From: Roseobacter sp.
Lineage (GTDB): Bacteria; Pseudomonadota; Alphaproteobacteria; Rhodobacterales; Rhodobacteraceae
Length of the DNA: 64,000 nucleotides
Assembly: GCA_002731875.1 (NCBI GenBank)
Contig: PCCY01000021.1
Location: 837,678-901,677 of the forward strand
Reading direction: 5' to 3'
The position numbers and the translations under genes are program-made. Below the pieces are notes generated by a model, which saw nothing but the letters and a program-made list of their open reading frames with translations, did no database searches and was not told the origin of the DNA. Positions 25,965 to 35,432 of the stretch are shown here, one piece after another. Every line of letters begins with the position of its first letter. Position 1 is the first letter of the stretch.

Positions 25965-27317
25965 ATGGCTGAGTTCCCTACCACAGCACGGGTTGTCATC
26001 ATCGGCGGAGGCGTTGTGGGCGTATCGTCGCTCTTTCATCTCGCCAAGATGGGTTGGACAGATTGCGTATTGCTTGAAAAAAACGAACTGACTGCGGGTT
26101 CCACCTGGCATGCAGCGGGAAACTGCCCCAGTTTCAGCACCTCTTGGGCGGTAATGAACATGCAGCGTTACTCGCTCGCACTGTACAAGGGGTTGGCCCG
26201 CGAAGTCGATTATCCGATGAATTACCATGTCACTGGTTCCATCCGGTTGGCGCATGGAAAAGAGCGTATGATGGAGTTTGAACGCGCGTGCTCCATGGGG
26301 CGGTATCAGGGGCTCAACCTCGAAATGATGGACCTTGGCGCGATCAAACAGAAATATCCCTTTATCGAAACCCACGATCTGGCAGGGGGGCTATATGATC
26401 CCGACGACGGTGATATAGACCCTGCGCAACTGACCCAGGCGCTGGCGAAGGGGGCGCGCGACATGGGTGCCCGCATTGAACGGTTTTGCCCGGCCACCGG
26501 CGTAACACGTGACAACGGTGAATGGATCGTACATACGGCCAAGGGTGACATCCGCTGCGAAAAGGTGGTGAATGCAGCAGGTTATTACGCACAACGTGTC
26601 GGAGAATGGTTCAAGCCCTATGGCGGGCGCACGGTCCCCATGGCAACGATGAGCCACCAGTATTTCCTGACCGACGAGATACCCGAACTCAAGGAATGGA
26701 CCATTGCACAGGGTCATAAGGTTCCACTGTTACGGGATGTCGACAGCTCTTACTATTTGCGACAGGACAAATATGGTCTGAACCTTGGCCCTTACGAACG
26801 TAACTGCAAAGGGCACTGGATGACGCCCGATGACCCGATGCCTGACGATTTTTCGTTCCAGCTCTACCCCGACGACCTTGAGCGCCTTGAATGGTATATC
26901 GAAGACGCAATGGCGCGGGTTCCGATACTGGGCACGGCTGGGGTTGGGCGTGTGATCAATGGGCCTATCCCCTATGCACCAGACGGGCTTCCCCTGCTGG
27001 GGCCGATGCCCGGCGTCCCGGATGCCTTCGAGGCGTGCGTGTTCACCTTTGGCATCACACAGGGCGGCGGCGCTGGAAAAGTGCTGGCCGAATGGGTGGT
27101 TGAAGGGCAGACGGAATGGGACATGTGGGCAACGGACCCGCGCCGTTATACCGACTTTGCCGATCAGGACTATGCGGATCAAAAAGCGATCGAAGTGTAT
27201 GGCCACGAATATGCGATGCATTTCCCGCATCATGCGTGGCCCGCTGGCCGGAACAAGAAACTGTCACCGGTGCATGACCGTATCATCGCTGCCGGGGGGG
27301 GTGATGGGGGCGTATAA
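25965..27317 (+). CDS. Dimethylglycine/sarcosine-dehydrogenase-like protein, N-terminal part (frameshifted)
   Basis: 450 residues: FAD-dependent oxidoreductase (DAO) domain with V-V-I-I-G-G-G-V-V-G and H49 in S-T-W-H-A-A-G, the histidine that carries covalent FAD in dimethylglycine dehydrogenase. It stops shortly after K-L-S-P-V-H-D-R-I-I-A-A because a run of eight Gs (27294-27301) throws the frame; removing one G joins it to the next frame and yields 815 residues, against 814 for the intact neighbour at 28502. So this is the front of one broken or miscalled gene. Preceded by AAAGGAGTAG. Confidence 0.85.
   Translation: MAEFPTTARVVIIGGGVVGVSSLFHLAKMGWTDCVLLEKNELTAGSTWHAAGNCPSFSTSWAVMNMQRYSLALYKGLAREVDYPMNYHVTGSIRLAHGKERMMEFERACSMGRYQGLNLEMMDLGAIKQKYPFIETHDLAGGLYDPDDGDIDPAQLTQALAKGARDMGARIERFCPATGVTRDNGEWIVHTAKGDIRCEKVVNAAGYYAQRVGEWFKPYGGRTVPMATMSHQYFLTDEIPELKEWTIAQGHKVPLLRDVDSSYYLRQDKYGLNLGPYERNCKGHWMTPDDPMPDDFSFQLYPDDLERLEWYIEDAMARVPILGTAGVGRVINGPIPYAPDGLPLLGPMPGVPDAFEACVFTFGITQGGGAGKVLAEWVVEGQTEWDMWATDPRRYTDFADQDYADQKAIEVYGHEYAMHFPHHAWPAGRNKKLSPVHDRIIAAGGGDGGV
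27294..27301 (+). other. G8 homopolymer causing a frameshift
   Basis: Eight consecutive Gs. With seven, the codons read through as A-G-G-V-M-G-A-Y-N-G-W-E-R-A-N-W-F, aligned with the paralogue's S-G-A-V-M-G-E-L-A-G-W-E-R-A-N-W-F. Sequencing error, real mutation and slippage are all possible. Confidence 0.85.
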
Positions 27318-28413
27318 TGGGTGGGAGCGCGCCAATTGGTTTGCCCACGCCGAAGACGACCTGTCTCATGAGGCCACCCAGACATGGGATCGCAACGGGC
27401 CGTGGGCGCAACGGGTAAGGCAGGAATGTGAAGCTGTCCGCGACGACGTGGGCGTTCTGGATCTGCCGGGGTTTTCGCGTTTCAACCTGTCCGGTGAGGG
27501 CACTGCCGAATGGTTGCGCGGACAGATAACAGGCGCACTGCCCAAGATCGGTCGCATGAACCTTGCCTATTTCGCGGATCAACGCGGGCGTATCCTGACG
27601 GAAATGTCGCTGCTTCGCCATGATGAGGATCACTTCACACTGATAACTGCTGCGGCAGCGCAATGGCATGACTTTGATGTCCTGCGCCCCGCGGGCCAGG
27701 CAGGGTTGCGCCTGATTGACCACACTGGGGATTATTCGACGCTGATTGTGACGGGCCCGCAATCGCGGGATCTGTTTCAAAGCCTCGATACGCAGGCCGA
27801 CCTGTACGCCCCATGGCTGAGCCATCAGATGGCGCGGGTTGCCGGGGTGGACTGCGCGCTTGCCCGGGTCAGTTTTGCCGGAGAGCTTGGCTGGGAAATC
27901 CATGCCGCCAACAAGGATATCCCAATCCTATATGCTGCGGTGATCGGGGCAGGGGCAAAACCCTTTGGCATGTGGGCGTTGAATGCATTGCGCATGGAAA
28001 AAGGGTATCGTGCCTGGAAAGGTGACCTGTCGACGGATTACACGGTGCTGCAAGGCGGACTGGACCGGTTCGTCAAGCTGGACAAACCACAGGAGTTTCC
28101 CGGCAAGGCCGCTTTGCTGCGCGAACAGCAAACCGGGCCGACCAAGCGTTTTGTCACCTTGGTGATCGACGCTGGCGATCAGGACGCCCCCTATATGTCA
28201 ACAGTATCGTACAAGGGCGACGTCGTGGGCGAGACGACATCGGGCGACTGGGGTTACCGGGTCAACAAATCGATAGCATTTGCGATGGTTCGCGCCGATC
28301 TGGCGCAGGCTGGAACCGAGCTTGAGGTCGATATTTTCGGTGTCCCCCGTCATGCCACGGTGCAACCTGATGCGCCGCTCTGGGACCCGGAAAACAAGCG
28401 ATTGCGCGCATGA
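27304..28413 (+). CDS. Dimethylglycine/sarcosine-dehydrogenase-like protein, C-terminal folate-binding part (frameshifted)
   Basis: 369 residues from the first ATG in the restored frame. It holds the aminomethyltransferase-like (GCV_T) tetrahydrofolate-binding module, which captures the methyl-derived C1 unit as 5,10-methylene-THF: G-V-L-D-L-P-G-F-S-R-F at the start, V-S-F-A-G-E-L-G-W-E-I-H, M-E-K-G-Y-R-A-W-K-G-D-L, and the C-terminal barrel G-E-T-T-S-G-D-W-G-Y. It has no good ribosome-binding site and overlaps the upstream frame by 14 nt, so it is not expected to be an independent gene. Confidence 0.82.
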   Translation: MGAYNGWERANWFAHAEDDLSHEATQTWDRNGPWAQRVRQECEAVRDDVGVLDLPGFSRFNLSGEGTAEWLRGQITGALPKIGRMNLAYFADQRGRILTEMSLLRHDEDHFTLITAAAAQWHDFDVLRPAGQAGLRLIDHTGDYSTLIVTGPQSRDLFQSLDTQADLYAPWLSHQMARVAGVDCALARVSFAGELGWEIHAANKDIPILYAAVIGAGAKPFGMWALNALRMEKGYRAWKGDLSTDYTVLQGGLDRFVKLDKPQEFPGKAALLREQQTGPTKRFVTLVIDAGDQDAPYMSTVSYKGDVVGETTSGDWGYRVNKSIAFAMVRADLAQAGTELEVDIFGVPRHATVQPDAPLWDPENKRLRA

Positions 28414-28501
28414 TGTCTCACGGCACCTGACCCTAGCATTCCTACATCGCTCTCGCCCCGCGAAATATTGAGGCTCACAATCGTTCTAAGGACACTCAGA
28501 T

Positions 28502-30946
28502 ATGACTCTTCCTTCTCATGCGCGTGTCGTCATCATAGGTGGTGGCGTGATCGGATGCTCTGTCGCTTACCATTTGACGAAACTTGGTTGGACAGATGTT
28601 GTGCTGCTGGAACGCAAGCAGCTCACCAGCGGTACGACCTGGCATGCAGCCGGGTTGATTGCACAGCTGCGGGCCAGCGCCAATATGACCCGCCTCGCAA
28701 AATACTCTCAGGAGCTTTACGGGAACCTTGAGGGCGAAACCGGGGTCGCGACCGGCTTCAAGCGATGTGGTTCGATCACCGTCGCGTTGACCGGGGAGCG
28801 ACGCGAAGAGATATACCGTTCAGCGGCCATGGCGCGGGCTTTCGGGGTGGATGTCGAAGAGATCGACCCCAGTGGAATCAAAGCCCGCTATCCCCATCTA
28901 AACACCGACGGCGTTACCGGTGGGGTTTATCTTGGCAAGGATGGGCAGGGGGATCCGGCCAATATCGCGCTTGCATTGGCGAAAGGCGCGCGTCAACGCG
29001 GTGCCCAGATTTTCGAGAGGGTCAAAGCCACCCAGGCGCTGCGCACAGGCCGCCGGTTAACAGGTATCGCCTACGAATCAGAGTCCGGTGAGGAGGGCGC
29101 GATTACTTGCGACCATGTCGTGAATTGCGCTGGCATGTGGGGGCATCAGGTCGGTCGCATGTTGAACACCAACGTGCCTTTGCAGGCATGTGAACACTTC
29201 TACATCGTGTCCGAACCGATAGCGGGGCTGGAACAGCTTCCGGTTCTGAGGGTCCCCGATGAATGCGCTTACTATAAATACGATGCGGGCAAGATCATGC
29301 TGGGAGCGTTTGAACCTGTATCAAAGCCATGGGGCATGTCGGGCATTCCCGAAAGCTTTGAATTTGATCAGCTTCCCGAAGATTTCGACCACTTCGAACC
29401 CATTCTGGAAGCGGCGGTGCACCGGATGCCAATGCTGGCGGACGCCGGAATCCATACATTTTTTAACGGGCCGGAAAGCTTTACCCCCGACGATGCGTAC
29501 CATCTGGGGCTTTCCCCCGAGATGGATAATGTTTGGGTCGCCGCAGGGTTCAATTCTATCGGGATACAATCCGCCGGCGGTGCGGGGATGGCGTTGGCCC
29601 AGTGGATGGAGGATGGTGCCAAACCATTTGATTTGGGCGATGTGGATATTTCGCGCATGCAGCCGTTTCAGGCCAATAAGTCTTATCTGGTGGAACGCTC
29701 AAGGGAAACGCTTGGCCTGCTTTATGCGGATCACTACCCGTTCCGCCAAAAAGTCACCGCGCGGGGTATTCGCCGCTCACCGTTCCATGCGCAGCTTCTG
29801 GAGAGCGGGGCAGTCATGGGGGAACTTGCAGGCTGGGAAAGGGCGAACTGGTTCAGTAAGCCGGGCCAGGACGGGTCGTATCGCTACAGTTGGAAGCGGC
29901 AGAACTTTTTTGGCAATGTCGCCGATGAACTGGCTGCAATCCGCACGAATGTCGGGATGTATGACATGTCGTCGTTTGGCAAAATCCGTGTCGAGGGGCG
30001 CGATGCCACAGCGTTTTTGAACCATGTCGGCGGGGGGCAGTACGATGTCCCCGTGGGTAAGATTGTCTATACCCAGTTCTTGAATGAACGCGCAGGGATA
30101 GAGGCCGACGTGACCGTCACCCGCCTGTCAGAGACAGCATATCTTGTGGTCACGCCAGCGGCCACCCGTCTGGCGGATGAAACCTGGATGCGACGGCATC
30201 AGGGCGACTTCAACGTCGTCATCACCGATGTAACCCCGGCCGAGGGTGTTTTGGCCGTCATGGGCCCGAACGCCCGAAAGCTGTTGCAGGCAGTTTCGCC
30301 GAATGATTTCACCAACGCAACCAACCCGTTTGGCACAGCACAAGAGATCGAGTTGGGCATGGGGTTGGCGCGGGTGCACCGGGTGACCTATGTCGGCGAA
30401 CTGGGTTGGGAGATTTACGTAAGCACCGATATGGCGGCACATGCCTTTGAAACACTCATGTCAGCGGGGCAGAATATCGGGTTGAAGCTGTGTGGCATGC
30501 ATATGATGGACAGCGCGCGGATAGAAAAAGGCTTTCGGCATTTTGGTCACGACATCACCAGCGAAGACCACATACTGGAGGCCGGCCTGGGGTTTGCCGT
30601 GAAAACTGACAAACCGACATTTATTGGGCGCGACGCGGTGCTGCGCAAGCGCGAGACCGGTCTGACAAAACGGTTGGTGCAGTTCAAACTGACTGATCCA
30701 GAGCCGATGCTCTATCACAATGAACCGATCTTGAGAGATGGCGAAATCGTTGGTTTCCTGACGTCGGGTGCATACGGGCATCACTTGGGGGCCGCGATCG
30801 GCATGGGCTACGTGCCTTGCGCCGAACAAAGCGCGGCAGATGTCCTGGCCTCGCGCTTCGAGATCGACGTTGCGGGCACGCGTGTCCCCGCCGAAGTATC
30901 GCTGAAACCCATGTACGACCCTGCTGCGGAAAGAGTGAAAGTTTAA
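28502..30946 (+). CDS. FAD-dependent dimethylglycine/sarcosine-dehydrogenase-like demethylase
   Basis: 814 residues, intact paralogue of the preceding split gene. DAO domain at 1-375 with V-V-I-I-G-G-G-V-I-G and covalent-FAD H48 (T-T-W-H-A-A-G), central linker domain, then GCV_T and C-terminal barrel (about 430-810) with V-T-Y-V-G-E-L-G-W-E-I-Y, R-I-E-K-G-F-R-H-F-G-H-D and F-L-T-S-G-A-Y-G-H-H. It should oxidatively demethylate an N-methylated glycine-type substrate and pass the C1 unit to tetrahydrofolate. The exact substrate cannot be read from sequence. An AAGGA site precedes the ATG. Confidence 0.88.
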   Translation: MTLPSHARVVIIGGGVIGCSVAYHLTKLGWTDVVLLERKQLTSGTTWHAAGLIAQLRASANMTRLAKYSQELYGNLEGETGVATGFKRCGSITVALTGERREEIYRSAAMARAFGVDVEEIDPSGIKARYPHLNTDGVTGGVYLGKDGQGDPANIALALAKGARQRGAQIFERVKATQALRTGRRLTGIAYESESGEEGAITCDHVVNCAGMWGHQVGRMLNTNVPLQACEHFYIVSEPIAGLEQLPVLRVPDECAYYKYDAGKIMLGAFEPVSKPWGMSGIPESFEFDQLPEDFDHFEPILEAAVHRMPMLADAGIHTFFNGPESFTPDDAYHLGLSPEMDNVWVAAGFNSIGIQSAGGAGMALAQWMEDGAKPFDLGDVDISRMQPFQANKSYLVERSRETLGLLYADHYPFRQKVTARGIRRSPFHAQLLESGAVMGELAGWERANWFSKPGQDGSYRYSWKRQNFFGNVADELAAIRTNVGMYDMSSFGKIRVEGRDATAFLNHVGGGQYDVPVGKIVYTQFLNERAGIEADVTVTRLSETAYLVVTPAATRLADETWMRRHQGDFNVVITDVTPAEGVLAVMGPNARKLLQAVSPNDFTNATNPFGTAQEIELGMGLARVHRVTYVGELGWEIYVSTDMAAHAFETLMSAGQNIGLKLCGMHMMDSARIEKGFRHFGHDITSEDHILEAGLGFAVKTDKPTFIGRDAVLRKRETGLTKRLVQFKLTDPEPMLYHNEPILRDGEIVGFLTSGAYGHHLGAAIGMGYVPCAEQSAADVLASRFEIDVAGTRVPAEVSLKPMYDPAAERVKV

Positions 30947-30997
30947 TACTGGTAGGTTGCTCGTAACACGGCTAAGCACCGCGCAAGGAGTAAGCCC

Positions 30998-31930
30998 ATG
31001 CGCAACCCAGATACGTTGTCCGCAGGTCAGACAACCCCGAATGAGGACACGCCGGAAGGTCTTGCGTTTGCTATAGGGGCCTACGGCCTTTGGGGTTTTC
31101 TACCGCTGTACATGAAAGCGATTGACCATATTCCGGCGGCGGAAATCGTCGTGCACCGGATCATCTGGTCGGTCCCCGTCGGTGCGATGGTTCTGCTCAT
31201 GCTCGGGCGCACCGCGACCCTGCGCGAGGCATTCCGTTCGCCGCGCACCTTGCTTATGGGGTGCGTCACAGCGTCGTTGATCTCGGTGAATTGGGGAATT
31301 TACATCTGGGCGGTCAATTCGGGCCACGCGCTGGATGCAGCTCTCGGCTATTATATAAATCCGTTGTTCAGCATTCTTCTCGGGGCGCTGCTGCTTGGCG
31401 AACGCATGGAGCGTTTGCAGGTAGCGGCGGTCGCTCTTGCAGCGGTCGCGGTGGGAATTCTGACGATCGAATCCGGTCGGCTTCCCTGGGTGGCCTTGAG
31501 CCTGACCTTCACGTTTGGTCTTTACGCGCTCGCCAAGAAGCGCTTGCCGATTGGGCCAAATCAGGGGTTTCTGCTTGAGGTGTTGATCTTGCTCGCCCCG
31601 GCCTTGGCATATCTGGGCTATCTGGTTGTGTCCGGGCAGAACCACTTTGGTGTCGGCGTGCCGTTTGACACATGGATGTTGGTGGGCTGCGGGGTGGTAA
31701 CGGCGGTGCCCTTGATCTTTTATGCCAACGGGGCAAAACGCCTGCGGTTGTCGACTATCGGAATATTGCAATATATTGCCCCCACGATGATCTTCCTGAA
31801 CGCGGTACTGGTCTTTGGTGAACCTTTCGGGCGCTCACGGATGATAGCATTTCCGCTAATTTGGGGCGCGTTGGTGATCTATTCGATTTCGCTGTTCAGG
31901 CAAATGCGGCGTCGATCGCCGGCGCAATAA
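30998..31930 (+). CDS. rarD: EamA-family transporter RarD
   Basis: 310-residue inner-membrane protein with about ten transmembrane helices in two EamA repeats. RarD signatures are G-A-Y-G-L-W-G-F-L-P-L-Y at the N-terminus, H-R-I-I-W-S, S-V-N-W-G-I-Y-I-W-A-V-N-S-G-H, and E-A-S-L-G-Y-Y-I-N-P-L type sequence (here D-A-A-L-G-Y-Y-I-N-P-L), plus Q-Y-I-A-P-T. Substrate unknown. CAAGGAG precedes the ATG. Convergent with the SnoaL-like gene. Confidence 0.92.
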   Translation: MRNPDTLSAGQTTPNEDTPEGLAFAIGAYGLWGFLPLYMKAIDHIPAAEIVVHRIIWSVPVGAMVLLMLGRTATLREAFRSPRTLLMGCVTASLISVNWGIYIWAVNSGHALDAALGYYINPLFSILLGALLLGERMERLQVAAVALAAVAVGILTIESGRLPWVALSLTFTFGLYALAKKRLPIGPNQGFLLEVLILLAPALAYLGYLVVSGQNHFGVGVPFDTWMLVGCGVVTAVPLIFYANGAKRLRLSTIGILQYIAPTMIFLNAVLVFGEPFGRSRMIAFPLIWGALVIYSISLFRQMRRRSPAQ

Positions 31931-31961
31931 TGACAAGCCTGGTCCGGGTCCCCGCATCGCA

Positions 31962-32378
31962 TCAAGACAACGCACCCTTGAATGCGAGAAAACCAGGGTC
32001 GTTCATCACCCGCTCATTCATCGCATCGCGTAGCGCACCTATGGATTTGTGCGGGCGCATGGCCACTTCAAACTGCGAGATAAGGCCATCGTCATCCAAG
32101 GTTATCAGATCAACGCCAACCGCGTCCAAATCGTTGACTTTGCACTCGAATTCCAGAGCCCAGTCGTTGCCAGACCCCATGATCCTACGGTATCTGAAGT
32201 TGCTGAAAACCTGGCCGACGTGGCCCAGTACCGCTGCCACGGGTTCACGCCCCGTCCAGGTCTTGTAATAGGTCGGGGGCATAAAGCGCACATCCTCAGC
32301 CAATAGCGGAGCGATCTGGTCGGCTTCACCCTTGGCTACGACGTCGATCATCTTGGTAATAGTGGGGTGCATCATCAA
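31962..32378 (-). CDS. SnoaL/NTF2-like fold protein
   Basis: 138 residues with the NTF2-like cone fold signature: N-terminal helix, V-A-K-G-E-A-D-Q-I-A-P-L-L-A-E-D-V-R-F, V-L-G-H-V-G-Q-V-F, and strands ending in L-I-T-L-D-D-D-G-L-I-S-Q-F-E-V-A-M-R-P. These domains bind small hydrophobic ligands and can be isomerases or non-enzymatic. No catalytic Asp/His pair is clear enough to name an activity. Divergent from rluA. Confidence 0.8.
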   Translation of the reverse strand: MMMHPTITKMIDVVAKGEADQIAPLLAEDVRFMPPTYYKTWTGREPVAAVLGHVGQVFSNFRYRRIMGSGNDWALEFECKVNDLDAVGVDLITLDDDGLISQFEVAMRPHKSIGALRDAMNERVMNDPGFLAFKGALS

Positions 32379-32430
32379 TCCTTTGCATCAACTGGCTTGA
32401 AAACCCATCCTACATCTGAGAGTCACAGCT

Positions 32431-33078
32431 ATGGAAACAGAATATTGCCCGCCGCAGGATCCGTTGGTCATCTTGCATGAAGATGCCGAAGTTTTGCTGG
32501 TTGATAAACCGGCTGGTTTGCTTTCGGTACCGGGCAAGGGTCCACATCTGGCGGATTGTCTGATTACACGCGTGCAGACCGTGTTTCCCGATGCACTATT
32601 GGTGCACCGGCTGGACCGCGACACCTCGGGTGTGATGATTTTCGCGCTGACACCTTATGCACAGCGGCATCTGGGGTTGCAGTTCGAAAAGCGGATGACG
32701 CGCAAGACCTATGTTGCACGCGTCTGGGGCGTGCCAGAGCAGAGTTCGGGAACGATCGACTTGCCGCTGATCGTGGACTGGCCCAACCGGCCGCTTCAGA
32801 TGGTGTGTCACGAAACCGGAAAAGCCGCGCAGACCGACTGGCGCTTGCTGAAAGACGAAGGCGAAACGGCGCGCGTCCGACTTAGCCCCAGAACGGGGCG
32901 CAGTCACCAGTTGCGGGTGCATATGCTAAGTCTGGGACACCCAATTTTAGGCGACCCGTTTTATGCTTCGGGGCCTGCGCTCGATTACCCCAGAATGATG
33001 CTCCATTCAGAAGAGCTGCGGTTCAACCACCCTCAGGGCGGCCATTCCACCAAGATCCGGTCGAAAGCCCCGTTCTAA
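32431..33078 (+). CDS. rluA: RluA-family RNA pseudouridine synthase
   Basis: 215 residues, no S4 domain, same size as E. coli RluA, which modifies 23S U746 and several tRNAs at U32. Motif I is H-R-L-D-R-D-T-S-G with catalytic D62; motif II K-T-Y-V-A-R-V-W-G and motif III L-S-P-R-T-G-R-S-H-Q-L-R-V-H follow. Assignment to RluA rather than RluC/D rests on length and lack of an S4 domain. Confidence 0.87.
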   Translation: METEYCPPQDPLVILHEDAEVLLVDKPAGLLSVPGKGPHLADCLITRVQTVFPDALLVHRLDRDTSGVMIFALTPYAQRHLGLQFEKRMTRKTYVARVWGVPEQSSGTIDLPLIVDWPNRPLQMVCHETGKAAQTDWRLLKDEGETARVRLSPRTGRSHQLRVHMLSLGHPILGDPFYASGPALDYPRMMLHSEELRFNHPQGGHSTKIRSKAPF

Positions 33079-33089
33079 GCCTGCGGGCT

Positions 33090-33149
33090 GGGTGGAAAAG
33101 ACCACCCCGCCAGGGATGGCCCATTGTTTCGCAACACTCCGGTGTTGCG
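33090..33149. terminator. Two hairpins between rluA and the aldehyde dehydrogenase gene
   Basis: GGGTGG / CCACCC (33090-33095, 33102-33107) and CGCAACAC / GTGTTGCG (33130-33137, 33142-33149) are both perfect. Neither has a strong T-run. They fill the gap between convergent genes and are likely transcription ends. Confidence 0.45.
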
Positions 33150-33170
33150 CTTCGATAATGTCTGATGCTG

Positions 33171-34610
33171 TTATTCGGCGGCCCAACCAGAGACCGCTTT
33201 GATCTCGGTGAAATCCTCGATGCCGTATAGCCCGCCTTCGCGGCCATTGCCCGATTGCTTCATCCCCCCAAAGGGTGATCCCGCCGCGCGGCCCTGACCG
33301 TTCATTTCAACCATGCCGGATCGCAGCTGGCGCGCCAGCCTATTGCGACGCTCGCCGTCCTGGCTTTGGACATAGTTGGTCAGTCCGTACACTGTATCGT
33401 TGGCGATTTGTACGGCCTGTTCTTCGGTGTCGAACTTCATGATCGACAGCACCGGGCCAAAGATTTCCTCGCGGGCAATGGTCATATCAGGCGTCACATC
33501 AGCAAAAACCGTTGGTTTTACAAAGAACCCCCGGTTCAGCCCGTCGGGGCGACCCGTGCCGCCGGTGACCAGACGCGCACCTTCGTCGATGCCCTTTTGG
33601 ATCAGGTCCTGGATTTTGTCGAATTGGGTTTGGTTCACCACGGGGCCGATGTGCCGCCCTTCTTCGGATGCCGGGCCAACAGTCACCTTAGACGCTACGG
33701 CACCCGCTTCTTCTACGGTTTTGTCATATATGTCTGACTGCACCAACATGCGGCTGGGGGCGTTACACGACTGCCCGGTGTTTTGCATCATATGCAGCAC
33801 GCCGCGTTTGACCGCCTTATCGTCTGCATCGCTGAAGATGATGTTCGCGCCCTTGCCACCCAATTCAAGGTGAACTTTCTTCAGGGTGTCCGCCGCCGCC
33901 TTCGAAATCAGGGTCCCCGCGCGGGTGGAGCCGGTAAAACTGATCATATCAACCTCTTTATGAGAGGACAGTTGGCTACCAACGCCGACCCCGTCACCGT
34001 TTACCAGGTTAAAGACACCTTTGGGAAAGCCGGCCTCGTCCATCAGCTCGGCAAAGATCATGGCATCGAGAGGGCTTTCCTCGGATGGCTTCAACACCAT
34101 CGTGCACCCTGCTACCACTGCCGCACCGACCTTGAGGGTGATCTGGTTCATTGGCCAGTTCCACGGCGTGATAAGGCCAGCCACACCCACAGCCTCGCGG
34201 ATGATACGGTCGTTGGGGGCATGGTCGCCCAAGGGCTGTTCAAACTTGAATTCTTTCGCAGCCTTGATGAAATTGCTCAGATGCCAGGTCCCTGCACCAA
34301 CCTGTGAAGTCCGGGCCAAATCCATCGGGGCACCCATTTCGGTGCTCATCGCTTTGGCCAGGTCTTCTGCACGTGCCTGATAGACCTCAAGCAGCTTTTC
34401 CAGCAGTGCAATGCGCTTTTCAGGAGGAGTGGCCATCCAGCCGGGCAGCGCTGCCTTTGCTGCGGCAACCGCGGCATCGGTATCAGCCTGATCGCCCAAA
34501 GAAATTACCGCGCAAGGTTCTTCGGTCGACGGATCAATGACATGATGATCTTTCGGCGCAGCGGGTGAAACCCATTCGCCATTGATATAGAATTTGCGCT
34601 TCTCGAGCAT
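33171..34610 (-). CDS. Aldehyde dehydrogenase family protein
   Basis: 479-residue NAD(P)-dependent aldehyde dehydrogenase. N-terminal Rossmann region with I-T-P-W-N-W-P, F-T-G-S-T-R-A-G, general-base Glu in L-E-L-G-G-K, catalytic C282 in N-T-G-Q-S-C, and C-terminal E-E-I-F-G-P-V-L and S-P-F-G-G-M-K-Q-S-G-N-G-R-E-G. Substrate is not determinable; it is not the formaldehyde type with glutathione. Divergent from the peroxiredoxin gene. AAAGGAG precedes the ATG. Confidence 0.93.
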   Translation of the reverse strand: MLEKRKFYINGEWVSPAAPKDHHVIDPSTEEPCAVISLGDQADTDAAVAAAKAALPGWMATPPEKRIALLEKLLEVYQARAEDLAKAMSTEMGAPMDLARTSQVGAGTWHLSNFIKAAKEFKFEQPLGDHAPNDRIIREAVGVAGLITPWNWPMNQITLKVGAAVVAGCTMVLKPSEESPLDAMIFAELMDEAGFPKGVFNLVNGDGVGVGSQLSSHKEVDMISFTGSTRAGTLISKAAADTLKKVHLELGGKGANIIFSDADDKAVKRGVLHMMQNTGQSCNAPSRMLVQSDIYDKTVEEAGAVASKVTVGPASEEGRHIGPVVNQTQFDKIQDLIQKGIDEGARLVTGGTGRPDGLNRGFFVKPTVFADVTPDMTIAREEIFGPVLSIMKFDTEEQAVQIANDTVYGLTNYVQSQDGERRNRLARQLRSGMVEMNGQGRAAGSPFGGMKQSGNGREGGLYGIEDFTEIKAVSGWAAE

Positions 34611-34771
34611 GGAAAACTCCTTTTGTCATGCAGTGGCGGGGCATTTCCCATCCACGTTGCGCATACCATGGCACCACACCAACTTACCCGCAAGTGAGGG
34701 GGTGAAACGGAATGCGCTTACACCTACATAAGTAGGGAGCGACAAACTGGAACCTCAATTTGGAGAATAAA

Positions 34772-35425
34772 ATGTCTTTGCGCATAAACGATACGATTCC
34801 GGACATGACCGTCGAAACCGATCAGGGATCAATCAAACTGCATGATTGGGTTGGCGATGGCTGGGCAATTCTTTTTTCCCACCCCAAGGACTTTACCCCT
34901 GTGTGCACGACCGAATTCGGTGCCGTCGCTCAGTTGGCGGATGAATGGGAAAAACGCGGCACCAAAGTGATGGGCATTTCCGTGGACGGTGTCGAAGAGC
35001 ACAAAAAGTGGAAAGGCGACATTGAAACGTTCGGCGGGGCAAAGGCGGGTTTTCCGATCATCGCCGATGATGACTTGAAAGTCGCCAAGGCGTTTGATAT
35101 GCTTCCAGCCGAAGCTTACTTGCCGGATGGGCGCACGCCGAATGACAGCGCGACAGTACGTGCCGTATTCATCATCGGCCCGGACAAAAAGCTAAAGCTA
35201 TCGATGACGTATCCGATGACCGTCGGTCGCAACTTTGCCGAAGTGCTGCGTGCCCTCGACGGCTTGCAGATGTCGTCGGGCAAGGGTGTCGCGACACCGG
35301 CCAACTGGAACGTGGGGGACGACGTGATTATCCCCGCGACGCTGTCTGACGATGACGCCAAGGCCAAGTTTGGCGATTTCAACAAAATTCTGCCGTACCT
35401 GCGGACGACCAAAGCCCCGAAATAG
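34772..35425 (+). CDS. 1-Cys peroxiredoxin (Prx6 type)
   Basis: 217-residue thiol peroxidase. The peroxidatic Cys is C45 in D-F-T-P-V-C-T-T-E-F, and it is the only cysteine in the protein, so resolution needs an external thiol. The long C-terminal arm with P-A-N-W-N-V-G-D-D-V-I-I-P and Y-L-R-T-T is typical of the Prx6 group. A GGAGAATAAA ribosome-binding site supports the ATG at 34772 over an upstream TTG. Convergent with the glycosyltransferase gene, seven bases apart. Confidence 0.93.
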   Translation: MSLRINDTIPDMTVETDQGSIKLHDWVGDGWAILFSHPKDFTPVCTTEFGAVAQLADEWEKRGTKVMGISVDGVEEHKKWKGDIETFGGAKAGFPIIADDDLKVAKAFDMLPAEAYLPDGRTPNDSATVRAVFIIGPDKKLKLSMTYPMTVGRNFAEVLRALDGLQMSSGKGVATPANWNVGDDVIIPATLSDDDAKAKFGDFNKILPYLRTTKAPK

Positions 35426-35432
35426 GGCGGTG

